DNA of 13,091 nt from JAMIFN01 sp035906235 (GCA_035906235.1 JAMIFN010000079.1:1-13091), one strand, 5' to 3'. Counted from the first letter of the stretch, positions 7,054 to 13,091 are shown. The notes: generated by a model not told the origin, from the letters alone. Numbers and translations: made by a program.

Positions 7054-8346
7054 CTATTGCGCCAGAAAATCAGCCAGCGCCTGCGCCACTTCCTGTGCAG
7101 CAGCTTGGGCTGCGATATACCTAGCGTGCGCCGTTAAAGCCGCTTGGCCCTGGGTTTTGAGCGCTGCAATCACGCTGGCTGCTTCTTTAGGGTTGGCAAA
7201 GCCTGTGCTTTGCAGCAGCACTTCGCCGCTGGCGCTGCTGAGCTTGAAGTAAAACAAGCCGTCGGCCTCGCGGTATTGCTTAAAGCTGGCAGTGGCTTTT
7301 TTCTTCTCGGCCTGGGCATGAGTTGCCACTTGGGACAAAGGGCGTATGCCCACAGCAGCGCGGGCGGCCTGCACCAGCGGGCGGGCTACGGCGCGGGCTT
7401 GGGCTGCGCCCGCTTGCAAAATGGTTTCTACCTCTTGCGGGCTGGCCATCAGCTCGGCGTAGCGCGCGCGCATGGGGGCAATCTCGGCGTCGATGCGGGC
7501 AAAGAGCTTTTCTTTGGCATCGCCCCAGGCTATGCCTGCGGCAAAGTCTTGCGCAAAGGCGGCGCTTTCTTGCGCGCTGGCAAAGGCGCGGTAGATTTGG
7601 AATAGGGCTGAGCCTTCGCTGTCTTTAGGCTCGCCCGGCGCTTTGGAGTCGGTGACGATGCCCATGATTTTTTTCTGCAGCTCTGCCCGTGGCGCAAACA
7701 GCGGGATGGTGTTGCCGTAGCTTTTGCTCATCTTGCGCCCGTCTAGGCCAGGCAGCAGCGCGACTTGTTCATCTACCTCAAACTCGGGCGGCACCAACAG
7801 CGGGGCTTGCCCGCAGTAGAGGTGGTTGAAACTGGCAGCCATGTCGCGCGCCATTTCGATGTGCTGGATTTGGTCTTTGCCCACGGGCACTTTTTGCGCG
7901 CTAAAGGCCAAAATATCGGCCGCCATGAGCACGGGGTACATGAATAAACCCGCTGTCACGCCATCGTCGGCATCCACCCCGTTTTCGGCGTTTTTATCCA
8001 CGGCGGCTTTGTAGGCGTGGGCGCGGTTGAGCAGGCCTTTGCCCGCTACGCAGGTGAGGAACCAGGTCAGCTCGGGGATTTCGGGCACATCGCTTTGGCG
8101 GTAGAACACCACGCGGGCAGGGTCTAGGCCAGCGGCCAGCCAAGTGGCGGCAATTTCTAGGGTGGATTGCTGAATGCGTGCCGGGTCGTCGCACTTAATC
8201 AAACCGTGGTAATCGGCCAGAAAGTAAAAGCTGTCCACATCGGCGCGGCGGCTGGCGACCAAGCTGGGGCGAATAGAGCCAACATAGTTGCCCAAATGGG
8301 GTGTGCCCGTGGTGGTGATGCCGGTGAGGTAGCGGGTGGTTTTCAT
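7054..8346 (-). CDS. trpS: Tryptophanyl-tRNA synthetase, long form with C-terminal extension
   Basis: Class I aminoacyl-tRNA synthetase charging tRNA-Trp in the cytosol. The Rossmann core has the first signature as TGTPHLGN (residues 13-20, the TrpRS form of HIGH), GKDQIQHIEMARDMA (156-170, Trp/ATP site) and KMSKSYGN (205-212). Its 430 residues exceed the roughly 330-350 of E. coli-type TrpRS. The extra material is C-terminal. Residues about 355-397 (GLFYFKLSSASGEVLLQSTG onward) look like a DUF1508/YegP-type domain, followed by an Ala-rich helix with AHARYIAAQAAAQEVAQALADFL. Long TrpRS forms of about 430 residues are known in proteobacteria, so this is probably native and not a recent fusion. 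ATG 8346 lacks a strong ribosome site. A candidate promoter lies 30-59 bp upstream, downstream of a repeat cluster. The thiO-like gene follows 29 bp after the stop. Confidence 0.96.
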   Translation of the reverse strand: MKTTRYLTGITTTGTPHLGNYVGSIRPSLVASRRADVDSFYFLADYHGLIKCDDPARIQQSTLEIAATWLAAGLDPARVVFYRQSDVPEIPELTWFLTCVAGKGLLNRAHAYKAAVDKNAENGVDADDGVTAGLFMYPVLMAADILAFSAQKVPVGKDQIQHIEMARDMAASFNHLYCGQAPLLVPPEFEVDEQVALLPGLDGRKMSKSYGNTIPLFAPRAELQKKIMGIVTDSKAPGEPKDSEGSALFQIYRAFASAQESAAFAQDFAAGIAWGDAKEKLFARIDAEIAPMRARYAELMASPQEVETILQAGAAQARAVARPLVQAARAAVGIRPLSQVATHAQAEKKKATASFKQYREADGLFYFKLSSASGEVLLQSTGFANPKEAASVIAALKTQGQAALTAHARYIAAQAAAQEVAQALADFLAQ

Positions 8347-8375
8347 GGTGCTTGTAGATGAAGAAAATGTGCTGG

Positions 8376-8405
8376 GCTATAGCGCAAAGGCACTAGAAAA
8401 TTCAA
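8376..8405 (-). promoter_or_regulatory. Candidate sigma-70 promoter of trpS
   Basis: On the - strand TTGAAT (8405-8400) is followed after 18 bases by TATAGC (8381-8376), about 30 bases before the trpS ATG. The hexamers match the consensus at 4 of 6 positions each. It lies between the repeat cluster at 8413-8540 and the gene. This is a by-eye assignment. Confidence 0.4.
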
Positions 8406-8412
8406 ATTCGTC

Positions 8413-8432
8413 ATTCCCGCGAAAGCGGGAAT
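8413..8432. repeat. dRS3-like 20-bp inverted repeat (ATTCCC-N8-GGGAAT)
   Basis: ATTCCCGC (8413-8420) and GCGGGAAT (8425-8432) form a perfect 8-bp stem closed by a GAAA tetraloop. The whole fits the ATTCCC-N8-GGGAAT pattern described as dRS3 in Neisseria, and similar CGTCATTCCCGCG elements are scattered in other proteobacteria. It lies between the NUDIX-MBL stop and trpS. Confidence 0.8.
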
Positions 8433-8443
8433 CTAGGTATTCA

Positions 8444-8540
8444 CCCCTTCCCCATTTGGGGGAAGGTTGGGATGGGGGCTTAGCTTACGCTTCTTGCGTT
8501 TATAAGCCCCCACCCTAGCCCTCCCCCAAAGGGGGAGGGG
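8444..8540. repeat. Nested 97-bp inverted-repeat element (MITE-like or hairpin cluster)
   Basis: A left arm (8444-8482) and right arm (8503-8540) are imperfect reverse complements over about 38 bp around a 20-bp centre. Each arm is also a hairpin by itself: CCTTCCCC (8446-8453) with GGGGAAGG (8459-8466), and CCCTCCCCC (8519-8527) with GGGGGAGGG (8531-8539). There is no ORF inside. It may be a non-autonomous mobile or REP-like element, and could also terminate or stabilise the NUDIX-MBL transcript. No T-run follows on either strand. Confidence 0.75.
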
Positions 8541-8571
8541 ATAAAACTATTGCATTAAAAATCGCATTTTA

Positions 8572-8598
8572 AGCCGATAAACCTGCCTGAGCAGCTAT
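8572..8598 (+). repeat. Interspersed intergenic repeat, copy B, overlapping a stop codon
   Basis: This copy matches copy C (12143-12169, opposite strand) at 23 of 27 positions, and copy A (5864-5890) at 19 of the last 20. Its end overlaps the TAG stop (8595-8597) of the NUDIX-MBL gene, and similarity to the other copies stops just inside the coding region. The bases between 8541 and 8571 show no other signal. Confidence 0.72.
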
Positions 8599-10355
8599 GC
8601 TTTTGCAAGCAAACCCAAGGCCAGAATACGGGCGATATGGGCTTCGAGCGAGCGCTCAGCCACAGGCCAGAGCGCGGGCGGCGCATCGGCATAAGCCAGG
8701 GGCAAAAGCTGCTGGCGGCTGGCTGGCGTATTGCTGCTGATGCCCGCGCTGCGCATGGCGGCCATGATTTTGGCTTCGCGTGCCCAACGGTGCTGGCGGT
8801 AGTAGGCAATGATGCGCCGCGCCCCCGCGCCTGATGCGGGCGGCTGCGTGGGCTCAGTTGCACCAAAGCCCCCCAGCACATGGCCGTGGGCGGGCAGGAT
8901 GTATTGCGCGTCCCATTGCGTGCAGGCGGCATCCAGCTTGTCTAAAGCGAGCAAATAATCGTCCATATCGCCATCGGGCGGGGCAATCACCGTGGTGGTG
9001 CCGCTCAAAATATGGTCGCCGCTGAACAAAATGCCATCTTCTTGCAGCAGCAGGCAGACATGATTGGCCGCATGGCCTGGGGTGTGGATGCACTGCAAAG
9101 TTAGGGCTTGCTTATCTGCAATAGCAGGCAAAACCAGCAATTGCCCATCTTCCACCTGATGCGTGGGTGTAAAACGGCTGTGCGCCGCTGCTGTGGGCAG
9201 CGAGGCCATGCCGTAGAGCGGCACGGGCGTTTGCTTCAAGCGCAAAAACCGATGCAGCAGCAGCGCCCCGGGCGCGTGGTCGGGGTGGGAATGCGTGCAA
9301 AACAGGCTGTGGATGCGCCCGCCCGTGGCCTGCAAAATGCGGCGAATATGGCCTTTGTCAGCAGGCCCGGCATCCAGCACCACAAAGCCCTGCTCGGCGC
9401 TGCCGATTAAATAGGTATTGGTGCCCGGCCCGCTCATCATGCTGGGGTTGGGGCAGGTGATGCGCTGCACGCTTTGCGTGAGAAGCACGGGCTGCTGGTA
9501 TTGCCAATCGATGCTGGGCTGCACTTGGCCGCTGACATCGATCAGCTCGACCTCAGCATAGGCTAAGTGCGTAGCGTTGATGCGTTGCAATGCCCCGCCC
9601 TGCCAGACTTCGCGCGCAAAGTGGTGGGGCACGGGGTTTTGCGCGCGGGCAGCGGCCAATGCCGCAGCGGGGCTGGCGAATTGCTGCAAACCCTGCAGGG
9701 CTTCCACTGTGGGCGCAATCATGGGGTAGCGTTGCTGGCCTTGGCTAGTCTGCCACTCGCTACTGCGCACAGGCAGCCAAACGGCGTCTAATTGTTCATG
9801 CAAATCGGGTTGCACGCTTTGCGCAGCGGGCATGGCGGCGTAAAAAAACGCCGTGTGGTAGCGCCGTGGCAGGCTGGCTGGCGGCACACGGTCGCAGACC
9901 CAAGCCAAGGCGCTGATGGCGGGCTGCCAGCCTTTGGCTGCCAATTGCGCAAACAGCGGCTGCTGGCGCTGCAGGCTGGCGCTTTGTGCAGCGTCTGGGG
10001 CAAGGCCATCGGCATCTAAAGCCAGCAGCACACCCATTTCTTCAAAACACTCGCGCACAGCCGCCAGGGCTTGGGTGCGGGTGCGTACTGGCCAAGCTGC
10101 GGGAAAAAGCCCTTGCCAATGCGCCATCCAGTGCGCCGCCCAATGCGCATCCTCGGCATCCACCCGTCCACCAGGAAAAACATACATGCTGGGCACAAAA
10201 GCCGTGTGCGCCGAACGCTGGCTAATCAGCACCTCAACTCCATCCACCCCATCCCCCCCGCCAAGGGCGGCAGGGCGCAACAGCAGCACCGTGGCCGAGG
10301 GCAGGAAGTCAGTGGGCGCTTGCGCGCTGTGCAGGGCTTGCGTGGGGCGGATCAT
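8595..10355 (-). CDS. NUDIX hydrolase / LACTB2-like metallo-beta-lactamase / winged-helix fusion protein
   Basis: A 586-residue three-domain protein. The N-terminal NUDIX domain (about 15-200) has FPGGRVDAED (60-69) and RECFEEMGVLL (101-111), a complete Nudix box split by a roughly 25-residue insertion, as in NUDT19-type enzymes that cleave CoA derivatives. The MBL-fold domain (about 285-500) has GPGTNTYLIG, THSHPDH (His 355, His 357, Asp 359, His 360), HTPGH (His 428), SGDH (Asp 447) and PAHGH (His 490), so all metal ligands are present. The C-terminal stretch (about 512-586) resembles the winged helix of LACTB2-like proteins, some of which are endoribonucleases. I choose ATG 10355 because its ATG overlaps the TGA of the upstream ABC gene (ATGA), a translational-coupling arrangement; a TTG at 10364 is less likely. 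The frame is intact, so both hydrolase centres should be active. The substrate is unknown, and nucleotide-sugar, CoA ester or RNA are all possible. Confidence 0.88.
   Translation of the reverse strand: MIRPTQALHSAQAPTDFLPSATVLLLRPAALGGGDGVDGVEVLISQRSAHTAFVPSMYVFPGGRVDAEDAHWAAHWMAHWQGLFPAAWPVRTRTQALAAVRECFEEMGVLLALDADGLAPDAAQSASLQRQQPLFAQLAAKGWQPAISALAWVCDRVPPASLPRRYHTAFFYAAMPAAQSVQPDLHEQLDAVWLPVRSSEWQTSQGQQRYPMIAPTVEALQGLQQFASPAAALAAARAQNPVPHHFAREVWQGGALQRINATHLAYAEVELIDVSGQVQPSIDWQYQQPVLLTQSVQRITCPNPSMMSGPGTNTYLIGSAEQGFVVLDAGPADKGHIRRILQATGGRIHSLFCTHSHPDHAPGALLLHRFLRLKQTPVPLYGMASLPTAAAHSRFTPTHQVEDGQLLVLPAIADKQALTLQCIHTPGHAANHVCLLLQEDGILFSGDHILSGTTTVIAPPDGDMDDYLLALDKLDAACTQWDAQYILPAHGHVLGGFGATEPTQPPASGAGARRIIAYYRQHRWAREAKIMAAMRSAGISSNTPASRQQLLPLAYADAPPALWPVAERSLEAHIARILALGLLAKA
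10116..10151 (-). repeat. 12-bp tandem triplicate in the Nudix-box insertion, encoding repeated AHW
   Basis: Three adjacent 12-bp units (10116-10127, 10128-10139, 10140-10151) share the pattern CCARTGCGC. On the - strand they encode the segment D-AHW-A-AHW-M-AHW-Q inside the insertion that splits the Nudix box. Unit length is a multiple of three, so the frame is kept. Confidence 0.75.
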
Positions 10356-12040
10356 GGCCGCCAAGCCTCTAGGCTAGCCACCCGCCCATTTTCTAGGCGC
10401 AGCACCTGGTGCGCCATGGCGTCGATAACGCTGGCGTCGTGGGTGATGAGGATATAGCTCAAACCATGCTTGGCCTGCAATTGCTGCAACAGCGCCAGTA
10501 CCTGTGCCTGCACCGTCACATCCAGGGCGCTGGTGGGTTCATCGAGCAGCAAAATCTGCGGCTGCAGCACTAGGGCGCGGGCGATAGCGATGCGCTGGCG
10601 CTGGCCGCCCGAAAATTCATGCGGGTAGCGTGCCAGCAGATCGGGAAATTCCGCCTCGCTCAGCCCCACCTCGGCCAGCACTGCCAGTACACGCTGACGC
10701 AGGGTGCCAGCCAGCGCATCGCTGCCCTGCAGCAGGCGCTGGCGGCTGGGCATGGCGGGTGTGCGCCGCTTGCTGCAAAAATCGGGCAGCAGGGCGCGGG
10801 CATGGACGATGAGGCCTTCGGCCACGATTTGCGCCAAACACATGCGCGGCGAGAGCGAGGAAAAGGGGTCTTGAAACACCACTTGGATGTGGCGCCTCAG
10901 GGTCTGCTGCGCAGCTTGGGGCGCGCCCCAAGCCCAATCGGGCAGATGCAAGCTTGAGGCGGGAAAGCGCAGCTGCCCACTGACGCTGCGCTGCAAGCCC
11001 AGCAGTGCCAGTGCCAAGCTGGATTTGCCCGAACCTGAGCTGCCGACCACGCCCAGGGTTTCGCCCCGCGCCAGGGTGAAGCTCACGCCCTGTAGCGCCG
11101 TCCAGCTAGGGCGGCGCAGCCATTGCTGCCATTGCAGCCATTTTTTGCGCCCGCTTTGCGCTGGCGCTGTGTGCTGGCCTTCATACTGCACTTGCAAGTC
11201 TTGCACCTGCAGCACGGCCTGCGCCTGTGGCGGCTGCAGATGGCGCAGATTTAAAGTGGCCAGCAGTTTTTGCGTATAGGGGTGTTGGGGCTGGGCAAAA
11301 ATAGCGGCCGTTTCGCCCTGCTCTACCAAATTGCCCGCTTGCAGCACCGCCACGCGCTGGGCAAAGCTTTGCACCATGCGCAAATCGTGGCTGATCAGCA
11401 GCACGGCCATGCCGCGTTCGCGCTGCAGACGGGCGAGCAAATCCAGAATCTGCCCACGCAGATCCGCGTCTAGCGCGGTGGTGGGCTCGTCAGCCAACAG
11501 CAGTTTGGGCTCGCCCGCCAGCGCCATGGCAATGCACACGCGCTGGCGCTGGCCGCCGCTGAGCGTATGCGGCAGTTTTTTCGCTGTGTGCATCACCTCG
11601 GGCAGGCCCACCTCGGCCAGCAGTTCGTACACGCGCTGCTGCGCCGCCGCTGCGCCCAGGCCGAGTTTGTGCGTCAGCACTTCGGCGATTTGCGCGCCCA
11701 CGCTCATCAGGGGGTTGAGCGCCGTCATGGGCTCTTGAAACACCATGGCGATATCGCCCCCGCGCAGGCCGCGCCATTGCCTAGGGCTAAATTGCAGCAA
11801 TTCTTGCCCGGCAAAGCGGATGCTGCCCCTCACGCTGGCGCCCTCGTCCTGCAAGCCCATCACAGCCAGCGCGGTCAGGGATTTGCCCGAGCCCGATTCG
11901 CCCACCAGCGCCAAGCGTTCGCCGGCCTTGATGCGCAGGTTCAGGCCGCGCAGCACCGGGTGTGCGCCAAAGCTGATGCTGAGGTCGGCGATGTCGATCA
12001 GCGCGGGGGGGGGCGGATGCATGGCCTGCATGATAGTCAA
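10352..12040 (-). CDS. ABC transporter ATP-binding protein with two fused ATPase domains, YejF-like oligopeptide type
   Basis: Predicted cytoplasmic motor subunit of a peptide-type (Dpp/Opp/Yej) importer, with both ATPases on one 562-residue chain as in YejF and GsiA. NBD1 has Walker A GESGSGKS (47-54), Q-loop FQEPMTALNP (101-110), signature LSGGQRQR (160-167) and Walker B LLADEPTTALD. The HPYTQKLL motif after it is characteristic of oligopeptide ATPases. NBD2 has GSSGSGKSS (333-341), FQDPFSSLSPRM (389-400), FSGGQRQR (476-483) and LLLDEPTSALD. A roughly 35-residue insertion (about 412-447) sits before the second signature. TTG 12040 has AAGGGAGG 11 bases upstream; ATG 12031 and ATG 12022 are alternatives. 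The stop overlaps the start of the NUDIX-MBL gene. No permease or binding-protein gene is adjacent, so partners must be encoded elsewhere. yejF is a likely but unproven name. Confidence 0.92.
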   Translation of the reverse strand: MTIMQAMHPPPPALIDIADLSISFGAHPVLRGLNLRIKAGERLALVGESGSGKSLTALAVMGLQDEGASVRGSIRFAGQELLQFSPRQWRGLRGGDIAMVFQEPMTALNPLMSVGAQIAEVLTHKLGLGAAAAQQRVYELLAEVGLPEVMHTAKKLPHTLSGGQRQRVCIAMALAGEPKLLLADEPTTALDADLRGQILDLLARLQRERGMAVLLISHDLRMVQSFAQRVAVLQAGNLVEQGETAAIFAQPQHPYTQKLLATLNLRHLQPPQAQAVLQVQDLQVQYEGQHTAPAQSGRKKWLQWQQWLRRPSWTALQGVSFTLARGETLGVVGSSGSGKSSLALALLGLQRSVSGQLRFPASSLHLPDWAWGAPQAAQQTLRRHIQVVFQDPFSSLSPRMCLAQIVAEGLIVHARALLPDFCSKRRTPAMPSRQRLLQGSDALAGTLRQRVLAVLAEVGLSEAEFPDLLARYPHEFSGGQRQRIAIARALVLQPQILLLDEPTSALDVTVQAQVLALLQQLQAKHGLSYILITHDASVIDAMAHQVLRLENGRVASLEAWRP

Positions 12041-12051
12041 TATGGCGGCGG

Positions 12052-12059
12052 CCTCCCTT
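12052..12059 (-). promoter_or_regulatory. Ribosome binding site deciding the yejF-like start
   Basis: The - strand reads AAGGGAGG here, 11 bases before TTG 12040 and 20 before ATG 12031. It is the only strong Shine-Dalgarno match near the gene and favours the TTG start. Confidence 0.5.
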
Positions 12060-12074
12060 GGCCTCCATCGGCTT

Positions 12075-12101
12075 GATTGGGCTGATTGGGCTGATTGGCC
12101 T
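12075..12101. repeat. 9-bp tandem triplicate (GATTGGGCT) in the yejF-like leader
   Basis: Units at 12075-12083 and 12084-12092 are identical GATTGGGCT, and 12093-12101 is GATTGGCCT. On the - strand this is the 5' untranslated region of the ABC gene, 16 bases upstream of its ribosome site. No function is evident. Confidence 0.85.
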
Positions 12102-12142
12102 GTTCAACCCGGCATTTTTATGCAAAAATCTTGTTTATTTTG

Positions 12143-12169
12143 ATAGCTATTCAGGCAGATTTTTCGGCT
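12143..12169 (-). repeat. Interspersed intergenic repeat, copy C
   Basis: Read on the - strand this segment matches copy B (8572-8598) at 23 of 27 positions and continues past the core into CAAAA as copy A does. It lies between corA and the yejF-like gene, inside the presumed leader of the latter. Confidence 0.72.
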
Positions 12170-12206
12170 ATTTTTTAGCAAATGATGCTCAAAAATAACA
12201 TCAATA

Positions 12207-12235
12207 CTTATAGCAATGTTTGATTATCCCACCAA
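12207..12235 (-). promoter_or_regulatory. Candidate promoter of the yejF-like / NUDIX-MBL operon
   Basis: On the - strand TTGGTG (12235-12230) and TATAAG (12212-12207) are separated by 17 bases, with a TGC extended -10 element directly before TATAAG. The -35 match is weak (3 of 6) but the -10 is good (5 of 6). It would give a leader of about 160 nt. The -35 lies at the centre of the dyad at 12224-12243. Confidence 0.4.
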
Positions 12236-12281
12236 TGGGACAAAATTACCGCAAATACTGGAAATTAGGCTTATTGTCCCA
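12224..12281. promoter_or_regulatory. Three half-site inverted-repeat array (TGGGAYAA) over the candidate promoter
   Basis: TTATCCCA (12224-12231), TGGGACAA (12236-12243) and TTGTCCCA (12274-12281) are three copies of one 8-bp half-site in alternating orientation. The first two form a dyad with a 4-bp centre, and the second and third are a perfect inverted pair 30 bp apart. In - strand RNA the only mismatch of the first pair becomes a G-U wobble. Operator or alternative RNA hairpins are both possible. Confidence 0.45.
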
Positions 12282-12303
12282 ATCATGGCGATATTTTTCG
12301 ACC

Positions 12304-13091
12304 CTATTTCAGCCAGCCTTTTTTGCGGAAATAGAACATGGGCAACAAGGCAGACATGGCCATCAGCGCCAAGGCGAAGGGGTAGCCGAGTTTGTGGTTC
12401 AGCTCGGGCATGTATTGAAAGTTCATGCCATAGATGCTGGCAATCAAGGTAGGCGGCAGCAGGGCGACGCTGGCGACCGAGAAAATCTTGATGATTTTGT
12501 TCTGGTTGATGTTGATGAAACCCACGGTGGCATCCATCAAGAAGTTGATTTTGTCGAAGATAAAAGCCGTGTGGCCTTCCAGCGATTCGATGTCGCGGGC
12601 GGTTTGGCGCGCCTCTTCAAACTGCTGCGGCGTCAGCATTTTCGAGCGCATCATGAAAGACAGGGCGCGGCGCGTATCCATGACCGAGCGGCGAATCATG
12701 CCGTTCAAATTTTCTTGCCGCGCAATGGTGGCCAGCACGGCGCTGGCGACCTCGTCGCTGACATTGCCTTTGAGCACTTGGGCGCTGACCTCTTCCAGCG
12801 CGTCTTGCGCGCCTTCCAGCGCGTCGGCTGAATACTCGACATCGCCGTCAAACAGGCGCAGCAGCACCTCGCGCGAATCCTCAATCAAGCCCGGCATGCG
12901 GCGCGCGCGCATACGCAGCAGGCGAAAGGCGGGGATGTCTTCTTCGTGGATGGAGAACAGCACGCCTTTGCTGCGCAAATCGTCGTTCACCAAATTCAAG
13001 ATAAAGGCGGCGCGCACGCTGCGCGGCTCGTCTTCGCCGACATCGGCCAGAAAATCGGAGCGGATGTGCAACTCGCCGTTGTCTTCTTCAA
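12304..13091 (-). CDS. corA: CorA-family magnesium/cobalt transport protein, 5'-truncated by the window
   Basis: Inner-membrane pentameric divalent cation channel for Mg2+ (also Co2+ and Ni2+). The frame is open to the right edge. A TTG at 13071 is internal, with six further codons (EEDNGE) visible upstream, so roughly 60-70 N-terminal residues are missing if the family length of about 320-330 applies. The visible part is the acidic alpha/beta cytoplasmic domain, then the long stalk helix (about LTPQQFEEARQTARDIESLE to NQNKIIKIFS). TM1 ends in the invariant selectivity motif YGMNF, the acidic/His loop is QYMPELNHKLGY, and TM2 is PFALALMAMSALLPMFYF. The protein ends in the basic FRKKGWLK tail that the family uses at the cytoplasmic ring. 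No T-run terminator is evident after the TAG at 12304-12306. Confidence 0.93.
   Translation of the reverse strand, partial: EEDNGELHIRSDFLADVGEDEPRSVRAAFILNLVNDDLRSKGVLFSIHEEDIPAFRLLRMRARRMPGLIEDSREVLLRLFDGDVEYSADALEGAQDALEEVSAQVLKGNVSDEVASAVLATIARQENLNGMIRRSVMDTRRALSFMMRSKMLTPQQFEEARQTARDIESLEGHTAFIFDKINFLMDATVGFININQNKIIKIFSVASVALLPPTLIASIYGMNFQYMPELNHKLGYPFALALMAMSALLPMFYFRKKGWLK

Noticed and set aside
8413..8540. CRISPR array or insertion sequence in the trpS upstream gap
   Set aside because: There are no regularly spaced direct repeats and no transposase. The structure is palindromic and inverted, not repeat-spacer.
12109..12127. GCATTTTTATGC palindrome as a terminator or operator
   Set aside because: The stem has only four base pairs and no T-run in a useful place; it is expected by chance in AT-rich DNA.
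12041..12303. Mg2+-sensing leader for corA
   Set aside because: corA is on the - strand and enters from the right edge, so this gap is downstream of it, not its leader.
12220..12831. 203-codon + strand open frame over the corA 3' end
   Set aside because: It is antisense to a clear CorA with the GMN motif. The translation is Arg/His/Gln-rich with no recognisable domain, as expected of a shadow frame in GC-rich DNA.

Overview
This window looks like an ordinary chromosomal segment of a betaproteobacterium, most likely order Burkholderiales and close to the Comamonadaceae. That placement is inference. It rests on the moderately high GC content, the EttA/PurM/TrpRS sequence types, a long TrpRS with a C-terminal extension, and a NUDIX-MBL fusion of a kind I associate with that group. 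No transposase, integrase, phage gene, CRISPR array, tRNA or rRNA is visible.

Left half (1-5741, all + strand). The 3' end of an envelope-type protein with an NTF2-like C-terminal domain is followed by a YkuD L,D-transpeptidase that carries a similar C-terminal domain. Next come an exported cyclophilin-type peptidyl-prolyl isomerase, purM (purine synthesis) and ettA (ribosome-associated ABC-F ATPase). Intrinsic-terminator-like hairpins separate most of these genes. Three of the hairpins sit almost against the start codon of the next gene. Only the isomerase-purM junction lacks one, so those two genes may be co-transcribed.

Right half (5891-13091, all - strand). Reading leftward from the right edge there is a 5'-truncated corA (Mg2+/Co2+ channel), then a 263-bp gap, then a double-ATPase oligopeptide-type ABC protein (YejF-like). 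That gene is translationally coupled by an ATGA overlap to a three-domain NUDIX / metallo-beta-lactamase / winged-helix protein. A 246-bp repeat-rich gap follows, then trpS and, 29 bp on, a ThiO-like FAD amine oxidase, probably one operon. The ettA and thiO-like genes converge at about 5741-5918.

The intergenic gaps hold most of the non-textbook structure. A short interspersed repeat with core CTGCCTGANYAGCTAT occurs three times. There is also a dRS3-like 20-bp hairpin, a 97-bp nested inverted repeat, a set of three TGGGAYAA half-sites over the presumed yejF promoter, and a 9-bp triplicate in the yejF leader. I see no wholly new multi-gene system here. The most interesting items are the repeat family, the NUDIX-MBL-WH protein coupled to an ABC ATPase, the DUF1508-like tail on TrpRS, and the hairpins placed against start codons.
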